64,000 nucleotides of DNA, taken from contig NZ_JAMQKC010000001.1 in the NCBI RefSeq assembly GCF_028416595.1, positions 434,001 to 498,000 of the forward strand, written 5' to 3'. Origin of the DNA: Aquibacillus salsiterrae (GTDB taxonomy: Bacteria > Bacillota > Bacilli > Bacillales > Amphibacillaceae). The position numbers and the translations under genes were made by a program. Of this stretch, positions 19,315-27,453 are shown in pieces; the first letter of the stretch is position 1; the number at the start of each line of letters is the position of its first letter. The notes under the pieces are model-generated. The model searched no databases, was not told the DNA's origin, and saw only the letters and a list, made by a program, of their open reading frames with translations.

Positions 19315-19380
19315 AGAAAAGCGTAGGCGCCGAAGCTAGACAGTTCTTGGCTTTTTTTTACTTTCTTATCCTGTAATAAA
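19315..19380 (+). repeat. Dispersed intergenic repeat, copy 3b (collapsed) with tail
   Basis: Three bases after copy 3a comes AGAAAAGCGTAGGCGCC joined directly to GAAGCTAGACAG, that is the two ends without the middle, followed by the conserved tail TTCTTGGCTTTTTTTTAC and CTTTCTTATCCTGTAATAAA. This looks like an internal deletion of a second unit. Confidence 0.75.
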
Positions 19381-19448
19381 AAATTCTGGTAATCTTCGGT
19401 AAAACAAGCTACAATGATGAATGTTATAAACTGTAAGGAGTTGTTCTT

Positions 19449-19745
19449 TTGATGATTATTTTTCCAATTGTTATCATTGTGTCAATCACCATGTATATCT
19501 ATTATAAAGTAGCTATTTTAAGAAACAATGATGAACTAGAGCAAGTTTACATCAATTCCAAAAGTAGGATTTTTTTAGGAATATTCATCAGCTTTTTTGG
19601 GATAAATCAATATCTGTATTATCAAACAATGGTTGCATTATCTATAGCCATTATATTCCTATTTTTAGGATTACTTCAAATCTACAGTGGGTACAAACGA
19701 GCACGCCACTATGGTAACGAACGAAAGAAAAGAATCGAGCCCTAA
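19449..19745 (+). CDS. ytpI: YtpI family membrane protein
   Basis: 98-residue protein with three hydrophobic segments (about residues 2-21, 40-57 and 61-80) and a basic C-terminal tail. The function of the YtpI family is unknown. TTG 19449 lies 8 bases after AAGGAG, and ATG 19452 follows it immediately; either could be the start. It keeps its B. subtilis place between nrnA and ytoI, but here it stands alone on the plus strand with a repeat cluster just upstream. Confidence 0.75.
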   Translation: MMIIFPIVIIVSITMYIYYKVAILRNNDELEQVYINSKSRIFLGIFISFFGINQYLYYQTMVALSIAIIFLFLGLLQIYSGYKRARHYGNERKKRIEP

Positions 19746-19822
19746 ACAACTTATTATTTGTAATGATACGAAATTCGAAATAAAAGCCAACCAAGGGGAT
19801 GAAACAGCTACTATCCTCCCCT

Positions 19823-21136
19823 TTATCTATCAATAAGCTGTGCTGCTATTACTGCTTTACCTACCAATGATTTTTCATGGTATACCTCTACATCCACCTT
19901 CGTAGATTTTCTCCCTATATCTAACAACTTTGGCTTCACTTCCAAAACAGTTTCTAACTGAACAGGTTTAATAAAATAGACAGAGATATTTTCCACTACA
20001 AGATCGCCTTTTTTTAAATGTCTTAAGAGACGACTACTAGCTTCTGTTACGAACGATACAAAAACACCGTAAGATAATGTACCTAACTGGTTCGTCATTT
20101 GGGGTGAAATTTCAGTACGATAAACGACATGATTGTTATCAGTCGATATATCCTCTAGTCTACTTGTAACGATGTCATCAATTGTTTCACCAACTTGAGG
20201 CTGACGTTGGATATGTTGCAAAGCTTTTAGAACATCTTGTCTAGATATTAGCCCTTCCAGTTTATTATGATTATCTACCACAGGCATTATTTCGATGCCT
20301 TCCCACACCATCATATGCGCAGCATACGCTAACGACGTTTCTTTAATGACAGTCATTGGGTTTTTAGTCATTACTCTATCGATAGTTAATGATTGATCTC
20401 GTCCTATCACGTCCTTAGACGTTACCATACCAGTAACTCTTAAATGATCATCTACTACAGGGTATCTACTATGTGTCGTCTGTTCGTTAAGCTCGTACCA
20501 TTTCTTTAAAGAGTCTTTCGTTGTTAGATAAAAGGTTTCAGAAAACGGTGTAAAAATATCACTAACCAATATAATTTCTTTTTTAATTAGTTGATCGTAT
20601 ATTGCCCTATTTATCATCGCGGCTACAGTAAACGTGTCATAACTTGTTGAAATAATTGGTAATTTCTTTTCATCAGCAAGCTTTTTGACATGGTCATCTG
20701 TGTCGAATCCACCAGTAATTAAAACTGCAGCACCCTCTTTTATCGCTAACTCATGTGCTTCTACACGATTTCCAACAATTAACAAAGAATCTCGTTCAGT
20801 ATATCTCATCATTGCATCTAATTTCATTGCGCCGATGACAAACTTGTTTAACGTTTTATATAATCCTTCCCGACCACCCAGTACTTGTCCATCCACAATG
20901 CTAACAATCTCAGCGAAGGTTAATTGCTCAAAATTCTCTTTCTTTTTCCGCTCAATTCTAATTGTACCAACGCGTTCAATGGTACTGACTAGGCCTTGAT
21001 TTTCAGCCTCTTTAATTGCACGATAGGCTGTTCCTTCACTTACGTTTAACTCTTTTGCAATTTGCCTTACTGATATTTTATTTCCAACTTTTAATGAATC
21101 GATAAACAGTAGAATTTGTTCATGTTTGGTAGCCAC
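19823..21136 (-). CDS. ytoI: YtoI: HTH-DRTGG-CBS-hotdog regulator-like protein
   Basis: 437-residue multidomain protein. In order: a winged or GntR-like HTH (about residues 1-60, with VRQIAKELNVSEGTAYRAIKEA), a DRTGG domain (about 70-185), a CBS pair (about 190-310, with YPVVDDHLRVTGMVTSKDVIG and the second unit MPVVDNHNKLEGLISRQDVL), and a C-terminal hotdog fold (about 325-435). The layout suggests ligand sensing by an adenine nucleotide coupled to DNA binding, but no target is known to me. ATG 21136 with GTGAGAGAAAG upstream. Same architecture and position as B. subtilis YtoI. Confidence 0.88.
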   Translation of the reverse strand: MATKHEQILLFIDSLKVGNKISVRQIAKELNVSEGTAYRAIKEAENQGLVSTIERVGTIRIERKKKENFEQLTFAEIVSIVDGQVLGGREGLYKTLNKFVIGAMKLDAMMRYTERDSLLIVGNRVEAHELAIKEGAAVLITGGFDTDDHVKKLADEKKLPIISTSYDTFTVAAMINRAIYDQLIKKEIILVSDIFTPFSETFYLTTKDSLKKWYELNEQTTHSRYPVVDDHLRVTGMVTSKDVIGRDQSLTIDRVMTKNPMTVIKETSLAYAAHMMVWEGIEIMPVVDNHNKLEGLISRQDVLKALQHIQRQPQVGETIDDIVTSRLEDISTDNNHVVYRTEISPQMTNQLGTLSYGVFVSFVTEASSRLLRHLKKGDLVVENISVYFIKPVQLETVLEVKPKLLDIGRKSTKVDVEVYHEKSLVGKAVIAAQLIDR

Positions 21137-21354
21137 TTTCTCTCACCAATCTTTCATCTGTACTAATAACTTATCTTTTATTGTTATTATACAGATGCAA
21201 TCCAATAGTATCAATTTATTCCAGTTAAAACCTTACTTCAATGTAATTGTGAATACAAGTTGAGGAGAAAATACGATACTGTTTCAATTAAACAACAATT
21301 CTGTTATTACAAAATCTTTTCCGTTTAGCACTATATAAAACCATGAATAAAGTA

Positions 21355-21385
21355 AAAAACTAGAGAGCATGTACTCTCCAGTTTT
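21355..21385 (-). terminator. Intrinsic terminator of ytkL
   Basis: Stem AAAACTAGAGAG / CTCTCCAGTTTT, with TTTTTTACTTT following on the minus strand. Confidence 0.8.
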
Positions 21386-21394
21386 CATTTCCGA

Positions 21395-22075
21395 TTATAA
21401 TTCGATGAACTCTCCCGGTTGCAAAGCTATCCCCTTACCAGGCCTTACCTTGGTTGCAAAAGCTGTTCCATCTTGTTCGATTAAAGGAAACGTATTGTAA
21501 TGCATCGGGACTACTTGTTTTGCTTTTATCCACTCAGCAGCTAACAAAGCATCTTCTGGTCCCATTGTAAAATTATCACCGATAGGAAGAAATGCGAGGT
21601 CGATATCATTTAATTCTCCTATTAATTTTAAGTCTGAAAACAAGCCTGTATCACCAGCGTGATAAATTGTTTTTCCTTCGACCGTTAATAAGATCCCAGC
21701 TGGCATCCCGCCATATATATGTTTGCCATTTTCATCTACGAATAGCGAACCATGGAAAGCAGGAGTTAACTTTACTCGACCAAAATCGAAAGTATGTGCA
21801 CCACCAATATGCATAGGATGCGTATGTAACCCTCTTGATTCCAAATAAACAGCTAGCTCATTAGGGGCAACGACCAGCGCATTAGAACGTTTAGCAATAC
21901 TAACCGTATCCCCTACATGATCATTGTGACCGTGGGTTAGAAGAATAACATCTGGATTTATCTTGGTTGCATCAAGATCACATAGCCCATTACCCGTAAT
22001 AAAGGGATCAATTAGGATGGTATGGTTTTCGGTTTTCACTTGCACAACAGACTGACCATGAAATGAAACTTTCAT
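21395..22075 (-). CDS. ytkL: UPF0173 metal-dependent hydrolase YtkL
   Basis: 226-residue metallo-beta-lactamase-fold hydrolase. Metal ligands are visible: [12 protein letters not shown] (HxHxDH), then GDTG (Asp) after [16 protein letters not shown], and a late [10 protein letters not shown] His. UPF0173 proteins have no settled substrate. Start ATG 22075 with GGAGAGGATATTA. It lies 56 bases downstream of the aminopropyltransferase-like gene with the same orientation, so read-through from that operon is possible; its own terminator follows. Confidence 0.88.
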   Translation of the reverse strand: MKVSFHGQSVVQVKTENHTILIDPFITGNGLCDLDATKINPDVILLTHGHNDHVGDTVSIAKRSNALVVAPNELAVYLESRGLHTHPMHIGGAHTFDFGRVKLTPAFHGSLFVDENGKHIYGGMPAGILLTVEGKTIYHAGDTGLFSDLKLIGELNDIDLAFLPIGDNFTMGPEDALLAAEWIKAKQVVPMHYNTFPLIEQDGTAFATKVRPGKGIALQPGEFIEL

Positions 22076-22131
22076 TAATATCCTCTCCTTCTTAATCTAT
22101 CTATATTTTATATACCCATTTGATTGTCATT

Positions 22132-23679
22132 TTAATAGTATTTCCATGATTTTTCATATATTTCAATTAAAGTTGGATTAATCATCGTATTTGGTTTTAA
22201 TTCTAGTGGTGTACCATTTTTTATCATTTGATCGTCTTCATCTTTCCCAAACGTTGTTAATGTGCCAAGCACCTTTGTAGTTAAAAAATAGGTTGGTACG
22301 GTAATGGCTAGATCTTCAATAGTTATTTCTGACCTACTTGCCATTACGAAACCCCAGTTTCCGAAGCTCGGAACATCAACATGAAGGTTTTCAATTTCTA
22401 AACCGGTTGATTCGATTGTCTTTGAAATCGTCCAATACACTTCTCTAGCAAAAACAGGACTTGTTGCCTGTACCATCATGGCACCACCTGGTAGTAAGTG
22501 GTTTCTCGCTAGCGAATAAAATTCTTTTGTGTACAGCTTATTCAAGCTCTCATCATTTGGGTCGGGGAGGTCGACAATGATTACGTCGAACCACTCCGTT
22601 GATTGCTCTAAAAATTGAAAGGCGTCTTGATTTATGACATTAACTCGACTATTAGAGAGTGAGTTGTTATTCAACTTGAGCAGATAGGGATTACTAGTTG
22701 CTAATTGGGTTACCGCTGGGTCTAAGTCAACAAGTGTTATTTGTTTGACATCCTCATATTTAAGTACTTCTTTGGCGGCAATCCCATCTCCTCCCCCTAG
22801 AACAAGTACTGAATCACGCTTGGTAGCTTGTGCCATCGTTGGATGAACTAATACTTCATGGTAACGATGTTCATCTATTGAACTAAACTGTAAACCCCCA
22901 TTTAAATAGAGCCTGATATCACTTTCATCTTTTGTCACGACTATTTTTTGGTATTGACTTTCGTCCATGTAAATAATCGGGTCTTTATATAATTTCTGCT
23001 CAAACGAAAAAGCCATCTCTTCACCAAATAACAAGCCTAACAGTAATAGTATTCCAATAAGCAATCCTATGATTAAATGAATCCCTATTCGTTTAATTTC
23101 TTTTCTAAATAAACCAAGGACAATAATTGCAACTGATAAATTAATACAACCAACTAAAAACGCTGTCTTAACCATTCCTAATTGCGGGCGTAATAAAAAT
23201 ACAAACAATAGTCCACCGATTAGTCCACCTGCGTAATCAGAAAAAAGGACGCGGGCAGTACTTCGGTTTAGTGATACTCCAATTTCATTCGCCTTTCTTA
23301 TTAGAACAGGTAGCTCCACTCCGGTCAAGGTTCCGATGGTCAATGTAATCAAATAAAGAAAAAGTGCATCCGTCCCCTCGGGTGAGAATGCAGTAATTCC
23401 AAACATGATAAAACTAGAAAATCCACCTAGAAGAGCAACCAAAAATTCTATATAAACAAATGTTACAAGCAAGTTTTTCCCTATTTTCTCACTAATGCTT
23501 GCACCAATTCCCATCCCTGTTAAAAATAAAGAAATAGTTAACGTATATTGTTTAACTCCATCCCCCAATATGTACGAGCCTAATGCACCAAAAAGCACTT
23601 CAAAAATGATGCCGCAAATGGATACGATACCAGATGCCCAGTAAATAAAATTACTTTGTTTCAGCGCTTTTTCCCTCAT
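22132..23679 (-). CDS. Membrane-anchored polyamine aminopropyltransferase-like protein
   Basis: 515 residues in two parts. The N-terminal 210 residues hold about seven TM helices (for example YWASGIVSICGIIFEVLFG, GTLTGVELPVLIRKANE between helices). The C-terminal half is a spermidine/spermine synthase domain: LNGGLQFSSIDEHRYHE, VLVLGGGDGIAAKEVLKY (AdoMet-type nucleotide loop), LVDLDPAV, and VDLPDPND where the synthase catalytic Asp is expected, ending PSFGNWGFVMAS. It likely transfers aminopropyl groups from decarboxylated AdoMet at the membrane; the acceptor may not be free putrescine. ATG 23679 has GGAG 8 bases upstream. It is last in the SigW-type operon. No AdoMet decarboxylase gene is in the window. 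Confidence 0.85.
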   Translation of the reverse strand: MREKALKQSNFIYWASGIVSICGIIFEVLFGALGSYILGDGVKQYTLTISLFLTGMGIGASISEKIGKNLLVTFVYIEFLVALLGGFSSFIMFGITAFSPEGTDALFLYLITLTIGTLTGVELPVLIRKANEIGVSLNRSTARVLFSDYAGGLIGGLLFVFLLRPQLGMVKTAFLVGCINLSVAIIVLGLFRKEIKRIGIHLIIGLLIGILLLLGLLFGEEMAFSFEQKLYKDPIIYMDESQYQKIVVTKDESDIRLYLNGGLQFSSIDEHRYHEVLVHPTMAQATKRDSVLVLGGGDGIAAKEVLKYEDVKQITLVDLDPAVTQLATSNPYLLKLNNNSLSNSRVNVINQDAFQFLEQSTEWFDVIIVDLPDPNDESLNKLYTKEFYSLARNHLLPGGAMMVQATSPVFAREVYWTISKTIESTGLEIENLHVDVPSFGNWGFVMASRSEITIEDLAITVPTYFLTTKVLGTLTTFGKDEDDQMIKNGTPLELKPNTMINPTLIEIYEKSWKYY

Positions 23680-23748
23680 ATCTATCACTCCACTAATAAA
23701 GAAGGCCCGACTATTCGCTTACGAAATCGGACCCCTCCATGTATACTT

Positions 23749-24144
23749 TTATGTAATCGATGCTCCGATCACGAATGCCAGTCCAATCGATACAGCCATT
23801 GAAATAATGCCAACTGCAACGTTATTACCTTTCACTTGTTCTTCTACAGAAAATTTTCTAGTAAAGCCCTCAAATAACAAGTATGCCACCATTTGAAGGA
23901 TCACACCATAACCACCCCATAGTAGCGTTTCCCATATCGTACTACTGTGATAAATTGCAAACGACAAGATGATGCAAATACCAATTATTTTGCCGGCAAT
24001 CGACAAGGCAACTGCATGATTACCATTCGCAATTTCTTCCCAATCCTTATATTTTCTAGTCAAAAGTTCGAAGATAACTAAACCAAGCAAAACTACTCCA
24101 ATGGCTACAACGAAATAAATAAAAGTTAAAATAAATCCGTTCAC
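23749..24144 (-). CDS. DUF350 (YjfL-like) membrane protein
   Basis: 131-residue membrane protein with four hydrophobic helices arranged as two similar halves (about residues 4-27 and 46-66, then 72-90 and 107-128), the DUF350 pattern. The repeated polar links KDWEEIANGNHAVALSIAGK and VEEQVKGNNVAVGIISMAVS, read in part, show the internal duplication. Function unknown. E. coli YjfL, the best-known member by name, also lies beside a PspA-family gene. GTG start at 24144 behind AAAGGAAG. It follows the DUF4247 gene by 25 bases; a hairpin at 23704-23733 lies between it and the aminopropyltransferase gene. Confidence 0.82.
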   Translation of the reverse strand: MNGFILTFIYFVVAIGVVLLGLVIFELLTRKYKDWEEIANGNHAVALSIAGKIIGICIILSFAIYHSSTIWETLLWGGYGVILQMVAYLLFEGFTRKFSVEEQVKGNNVAVGIISMAVSIGLAFVIGASIT

Positions 24145-24169
24145 CTCTATAACTTCCTTTCATCATAAA

Positions 24170-24820
24170 TTATTTTCCTGCACTAGGACCACCACCACGA
24201 AAATCAGTCATCCCTCTTTTAGGTATACTACCGCCAACAGAATAACCACCATAGCATCCGCCATTACTACATTGATTCATTCTTTTCTTTCCCCAGTCAT
24301 TCACACCGAGCACGTTATCTAAAAGCCTAATGGCAAAGTAAGTACTAAGAAAATTGGGTGAATAATTGTTACGAACAAATTCATCACTCGCAACCTCAAT
24401 TAATAATACATCAGGGTCTTCTTCACTTGATTTTAAGGTTACAAAATGGTCAGGATATATTAAAATTTGCTGATTATCTTTAACATCACTTATTTGTTGT
24501 GGTTTTATTGTTTCGGTTAAAACAGATGCTAATTCCTCAATAGTGAACCGCCTTGTCGCGTAAATATTTGCATTGCCATTGTCACCCTGTACCACATCTA
24601 ACATATAGAAATTATTGGCGAGCAGGACTTCAATTTCATTCGCATTTGTCCCTTTAATGTCATCGATAAGTGTGACTTTGCTTGGCTCGTCTGGTATTTC
24701 GTCAACAGAAACTTGTGGTCCGACAAATTGTTGCGTAATATCAGAAAGATTTGATTGCCCACAACTTGATAATATCGCTAAGCCAATTAATAGGAATAAG
24801 CCTAAAAAGTATTTTTTCAT
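24170..24820 (-). CDS. DUF4247 lipoprotein with Gly/Cys-rich tail
   Basis: 216 residues. A lipoprotein signal peptide ends at the lipobox AILSSC (Cys20), so the mature protein is probably lipid-anchored on the outer face of the membrane. The central part (about 25-175) fits DUF4247, of unknown function. The last 36 residues are unusual: two Cys (CSNGGC), several Gly doublets and triplets, and a GGGPSAGK end. ATG 24820 has AAAGGAGGTATAG. A partial terminator hairpin separates it from pspA upstream. The tail recalls the glycine-rich ends of the DUF1190 proteins found with E. coli YjfL-type genes; that link is inference. Confidence 0.8.
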   Translation of the reverse strand: MKKYFLGLFLLIGLAILSSCGQSNLSDITQQFVGPQVSVDEIPDEPSKVTLIDDIKGTNANEIEVLLANNFYMLDVVQGDNGNANIYATRRFTIEELASVLTETIKPQQISDVKDNQQILIYPDHFVTLKSSEEDPDVLLIEVASDEFVRNNYSPNFLSTYFAIRLLDNVLGVNDWGKKRMNQCSNGGCYGGYSVGGSIPKRGMTDFRGGGPSAGK

Positions 24821-24855
24821 TCTATACCTCCTTTCTAGACTAGAATAACAATGGT

Positions 24856-24891
24856 AAACCCCCTGTAACTCTGAGATTCACAAGGGGTTTT
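24856..24891 (-). terminator. Hairpin between pspA and the DUF4247 gene (attenuator-like)
   Basis: AAACCCCCTGT pairs with ACAAGGGGTTT. The T-run is short on the minus strand (GGGGGTTTACC), so it probably causes partial termination, giving more pspA and DUF4178 message than message for the distal genes. Confidence 0.5.
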
Positions 24892-24952
24892 TCTTATAAA
24901 AAATTCAAGAGCTGTTTAACGCATGGGTGCTTTTGTTCTTTGTGATAATAGT

Positions 24953-25621
24953 TTATTCTTTACCCATTTTCTTTTTTAATGCCTCTAATTCGTCATCTAC
25001 TCCACTCTTGTTTAAATCTTCAAACTCATCATCTAGTGTTTTACTAGCAGTTGAAATGTCTTCACTTGTTTCAGCCTCTGCTTCATAACGAAGAACTTTT
25101 TCTTCCATTCTGTCAAACCCCTGTTTGGATTGATCATTTCCAATCGAGGACATTGTCCGATTTATTTTTGTTCGCGTTTTGGCAGATTCAGCTCTTGCTT
25201 TAAGAGAATCTTTTTTCAATTTCATATCTTGATATTCTTTTTTCATCTCATCAAGTTTTGTTCTTAATAAATCCGCATCACTTTTTGCTCTTGCCCATGA
25301 ATCTTGAAGCGAATCAGCCTGCTTCACGTGGTTGTTCTTATCTTCTAGTGCACGTCTTGCCAAATCTTCGTTGCCTGCTTCAATCGCTTGTTCTGCTTGT
25401 TTTTGTCGTTTTTCAACGATAGCGTTGGCGTCATCTAATTTCCGTTTTAACATCTTTTCATTTGCGATTTGTTTAGCCACTGACGCTTCTACATCCCGGA
25501 TATCTGACTCCATATCTCTCATGAATTGGTCAAGTAGCTTTACTGGGTCTTCAGCTTTGTCGAGCATAGTATTTAATTCTGAACTAACAATTGTCTTTAC
25601 ACGTTTAAACATATTAAACAT
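24953..25621 (-). CDS. pspA: PspA/IM30 family envelope-stress protein
   Basis: 222-residue, almost wholly helical coiled-coil protein of the PspA/IM30/Vipp1 (ESCRT-III-like) superfamily. The N-terminal amphipathic helix MFNMFKRVKTIVSSELNTML binds membranes in this family; VKLLDQFMRDMESDIRDVEA follows as the conserved hairpin start. PspA proteins coat and stabilise damaged membranes. ATG 25621 has TAAGGAGGAATT. It lies 14 bases after the DUF4178 gene and is second in the operon behind a SigW-type promoter, in keeping with SigW control of B. subtilis pspA (ydjF). Confidence 0.92.
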   Translation of the reverse strand: MFNMFKRVKTIVSSELNTMLDKAEDPVKLLDQFMRDMESDIRDVEASVAKQIANEKMLKRKLDDANAIVEKRQKQAEQAIEAGNEDLARRALEDKNNHVKQADSLQDSWARAKSDADLLRTKLDEMKKEYQDMKLKKDSLKARAESAKTRTKINRTMSSIGNDQSKQGFDRMEEKVLRYEAEAETSEDISTASKTLDDEFEDLNKSGVDDELEALKKKMGKE

Positions 25622-25635
25622 TGATAAATTCCTCC

Positions 25636-26142
25636 TTAGGATCCTGCAATTATTTTTATTTCATATGCCTCTACCGGAAAACCATAACTAACCTCCACTT
25701 CACTACCCCAATGTTCTAAGCTAATAAAGTGTTCCTCAGTTTCATCACAATAATCTGCATATTTCGTTACCATTCCATTTATATTCTTACTTCTTCCTTC
25801 ACCTACAACTCTTGCCTCACCTTCCTCATCAAGGTAATAAGTACGATTTTCAAAAGTAAGTTTCTTTGGATAGGGAAATGTAACAGGTAGATTAACGGAC
25901 TTGTATATTCCAAGTTCCATCTCATCATCCATTTCAGCAGCAAGCCAAATGGTACGATTTCCTTCCATCAACTGATAGGAAATCCATTCATAGCTACCCT
26001 GCCTGTAGGTTATTTTTCCGACTACCTCATAGTCCACTAGATCATACACAACAATGTCCCCGACTTGGATCGATAGAGGGGTTCTTTCTTTAATAGGTGG
26101 CTTTTCGTTTTTGGTTTGAAATAGTTTTGAGAACAGCCCCAT
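25636..26142 (-). CDS. DUF4178 protein, first gene of the envelope-stress operon
   Basis: 168-residue soluble protein. After a basic N-terminus (MGLFSKLFQTKN) comes one beta-rich DUF4178 unit: VGDIVVYDLVDYEVVGKITY, WISYQLMEGNRTIWLAAE, then FENRTYYLDEEGEARVVGEG. DUF4178 has no known activity; members often occur with PspA, DUF350 and spermidine synthase-like genes. ATG 26142 has GAGGTG at 6-base spacing; the longer reading to 26205 would cover the promoter itself. Predicted 5' leader is about 30 bases. Confidence 0.8.
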   Translation of the reverse strand: MGLFSKLFQTKNEKPPIKERTPLSIQVGDIVVYDLVDYEVVGKITYRQGSYEWISYQLMEGNRTIWLAAEMDDEMELGIYKSVNLPVTFPYPKKLTFENRTYYLDEEGEARVVGEGRSKNINGMVTKYADYCDETEEHFISLEHWGSEVEVSYGFPVEAYEIKIIAGS

Positions 26143-26177
26143 GAGACACCTCATTTCTAAAAAGCTTATATTAGTTT

Positions 26178-26204
26178 TACGAATTAACCATTTTATATGT
26201 TTCA
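26178..26204 (-). promoter_or_regulatory. SigW-type (ECF) promoter of the PspA operon
   Basis: On the minus strand: TGAAAC (26199-26204), 17-base spacer, CGTA (26178-26181), an exact match to the SigW consensus, with an A8 tract directly upstream of the -35. Start expected near 26172, about 30 bases before the DUF4178 ATG. Confidence 0.8.
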
Positions 26205-26292
26205 TTTTTTTTTAATTTGTTTTAAGAAATGACGAAACAAATTAATATTGATATACTACTTTGTATAAATTTTTAAAAGGTGGATTGTCAGC

Positions 26293-27390
26293 ATGACTCG
26301 AATCAATCGTTTGTTACAGCTACTTAAAGAAAATGGAAAAGAAAGCATCTTTGTTACATCCAAAGCAAATGTGTATTACTTAAGTAACTATTATACAGAC
26401 CCACATGAGCGTTTAATAGGAATATACCTTAATCAGAATGAAACTCCTTTATTTATTTTACCAGAAATGGAAAAGGAAAGTGCTCTTTCCTCCGGATGGA
26501 CAGGAAGTATATTAACTTATCAAGACCATGAGAATCCATGGCAATTACTGAAGACATACTTAACAACCAGAACCGAACACCTGAGTTCAATATCCATTGA
26601 AAAGGAGCACTTATCTGTTTCACGGCATGAACAACTGAAAAAGATATTTCCTAATGCAGAAATAAGTGATGGCACCAACCTGTTGGAATCACTCCGGATA
26701 ATTAAAGACAAAAAGGAATACCAGCTACTAAAGGATGCTGCGGAATTAGCAGATAAAGGGGTAGATATTGGTGTTAGGTCATTGATGGAAGGAAAGACAG
26801 AACTTGATATCGTTGCAGCTATTGAATATGAGTTAAAAAAGCAAGGAATTCGCGAGATGTCTTTTTCCACAATGGTCCTATCCGGTAAGAACACAGCAAC
26901 GCCACACGGCATACCAGGACTAACCACTATAGCGAAAGGTGACCTAGTTCTATTTGACCTTGGGGTAGTATTTGAAGGGTATTGTTCAGATATAACTAGA
27001 ACTGTAGCAATTAATCACGTTTCTGCAGAACAAAGAAACATGCATGAAACTGTTCTTCACGCTCAAGAAAAAGCAATTAATGCAGTGAAAATTGGCGAAC
27101 CAATCGGGTCCCTAGACCAAATTGCCAGGAATCATATTCATAATAATGGATATGGCTCTTATTTCACCCACCGACTAGGTCATGGTATCGGAATAGATGT
27201 ACACGAGTATCCATCAATGACTTCTAATAATCCCCTACCCATTCAAGTAGGGATGTCCTTTACGATTGAACCAGGGATTTACGTACCTCATGTTGGTGGA
27301 GTTAGAATTGAGGATGAAGTCTTTGTTACAGACCACGGTCCAGAATTACTAACCAATTATCCAAAACAACTTCAAATCATTGATATGTGA
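26293..27390 (+). CDS. M24-family aminopeptidase (Xaa-Pro peptidase)
   Basis: 365-residue cytosolic metallopeptidase that removes N-terminal residues preceding proline, or splits Xaa-Pro dipeptides. The creatinase-like N-domain spans about residues 1-130 and the pita-bread catalytic domain 135-360. Metal ligands are visible in order: LFDLGVVFEGYCSDITRT (two Asp), HRLGHGIGIDVHEYP (His), FTIEPGIYVP (Glu) and VRIEDEVFV (Glu). ATG 26293 has AAAAGGTGG. Divergent from the PspA operon and convergent with the SDR gene. YqhT/PepQ-type peptidases are the close relatives; I do not assign a symbol. Confidence 0.9.
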   Translation: MTRINRLLQLLKENGKESIFVTSKANVYYLSNYYTDPHERLIGIYLNQNETPLFILPEMEKESALSSGWTGSILTYQDHENPWQLLKTYLTTRTEHLSSISIEKEHLSVSRHEQLKKIFPNAEISDGTNLLESLRIIKDKKEYQLLKDAAELADKGVDIGVRSLMEGKTELDIVAAIEYELKKQGIREMSFSTMVLSGKNTATPHGIPGLTTIAKGDLVLFDLGVVFEGYCSDITRTVAINHVSAEQRNMHETVLHAQEKAINAVKIGEPIGSLDQIARNHIHNNGYGSYFTHRLGHGIGIDVHEYPSMTSNNPLPIQVGMSFTIEPGIYVPHVGGVRIEDEVFVTDHGPELLTNYPKQLQIIDM

Positions 27391-27400
27391 AAGCACAACT

Positions 27401-27441
27401 TTGAAAGGGCATAAAGTTATCTAACAACTCTACGCCCTTTC
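27401..27441. terminator. Hairpin between convergent peptidase and ytkK genes
   Basis: GAAAGGGC / GCCCTTTC closes a long arm with an inner AAAGTT / AACTCT match. There is no strong T-run on either strand; it may serve both genes weakly. Confidence 0.45.
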
Positions 27442-27453
27442 ATACATTAGGCT

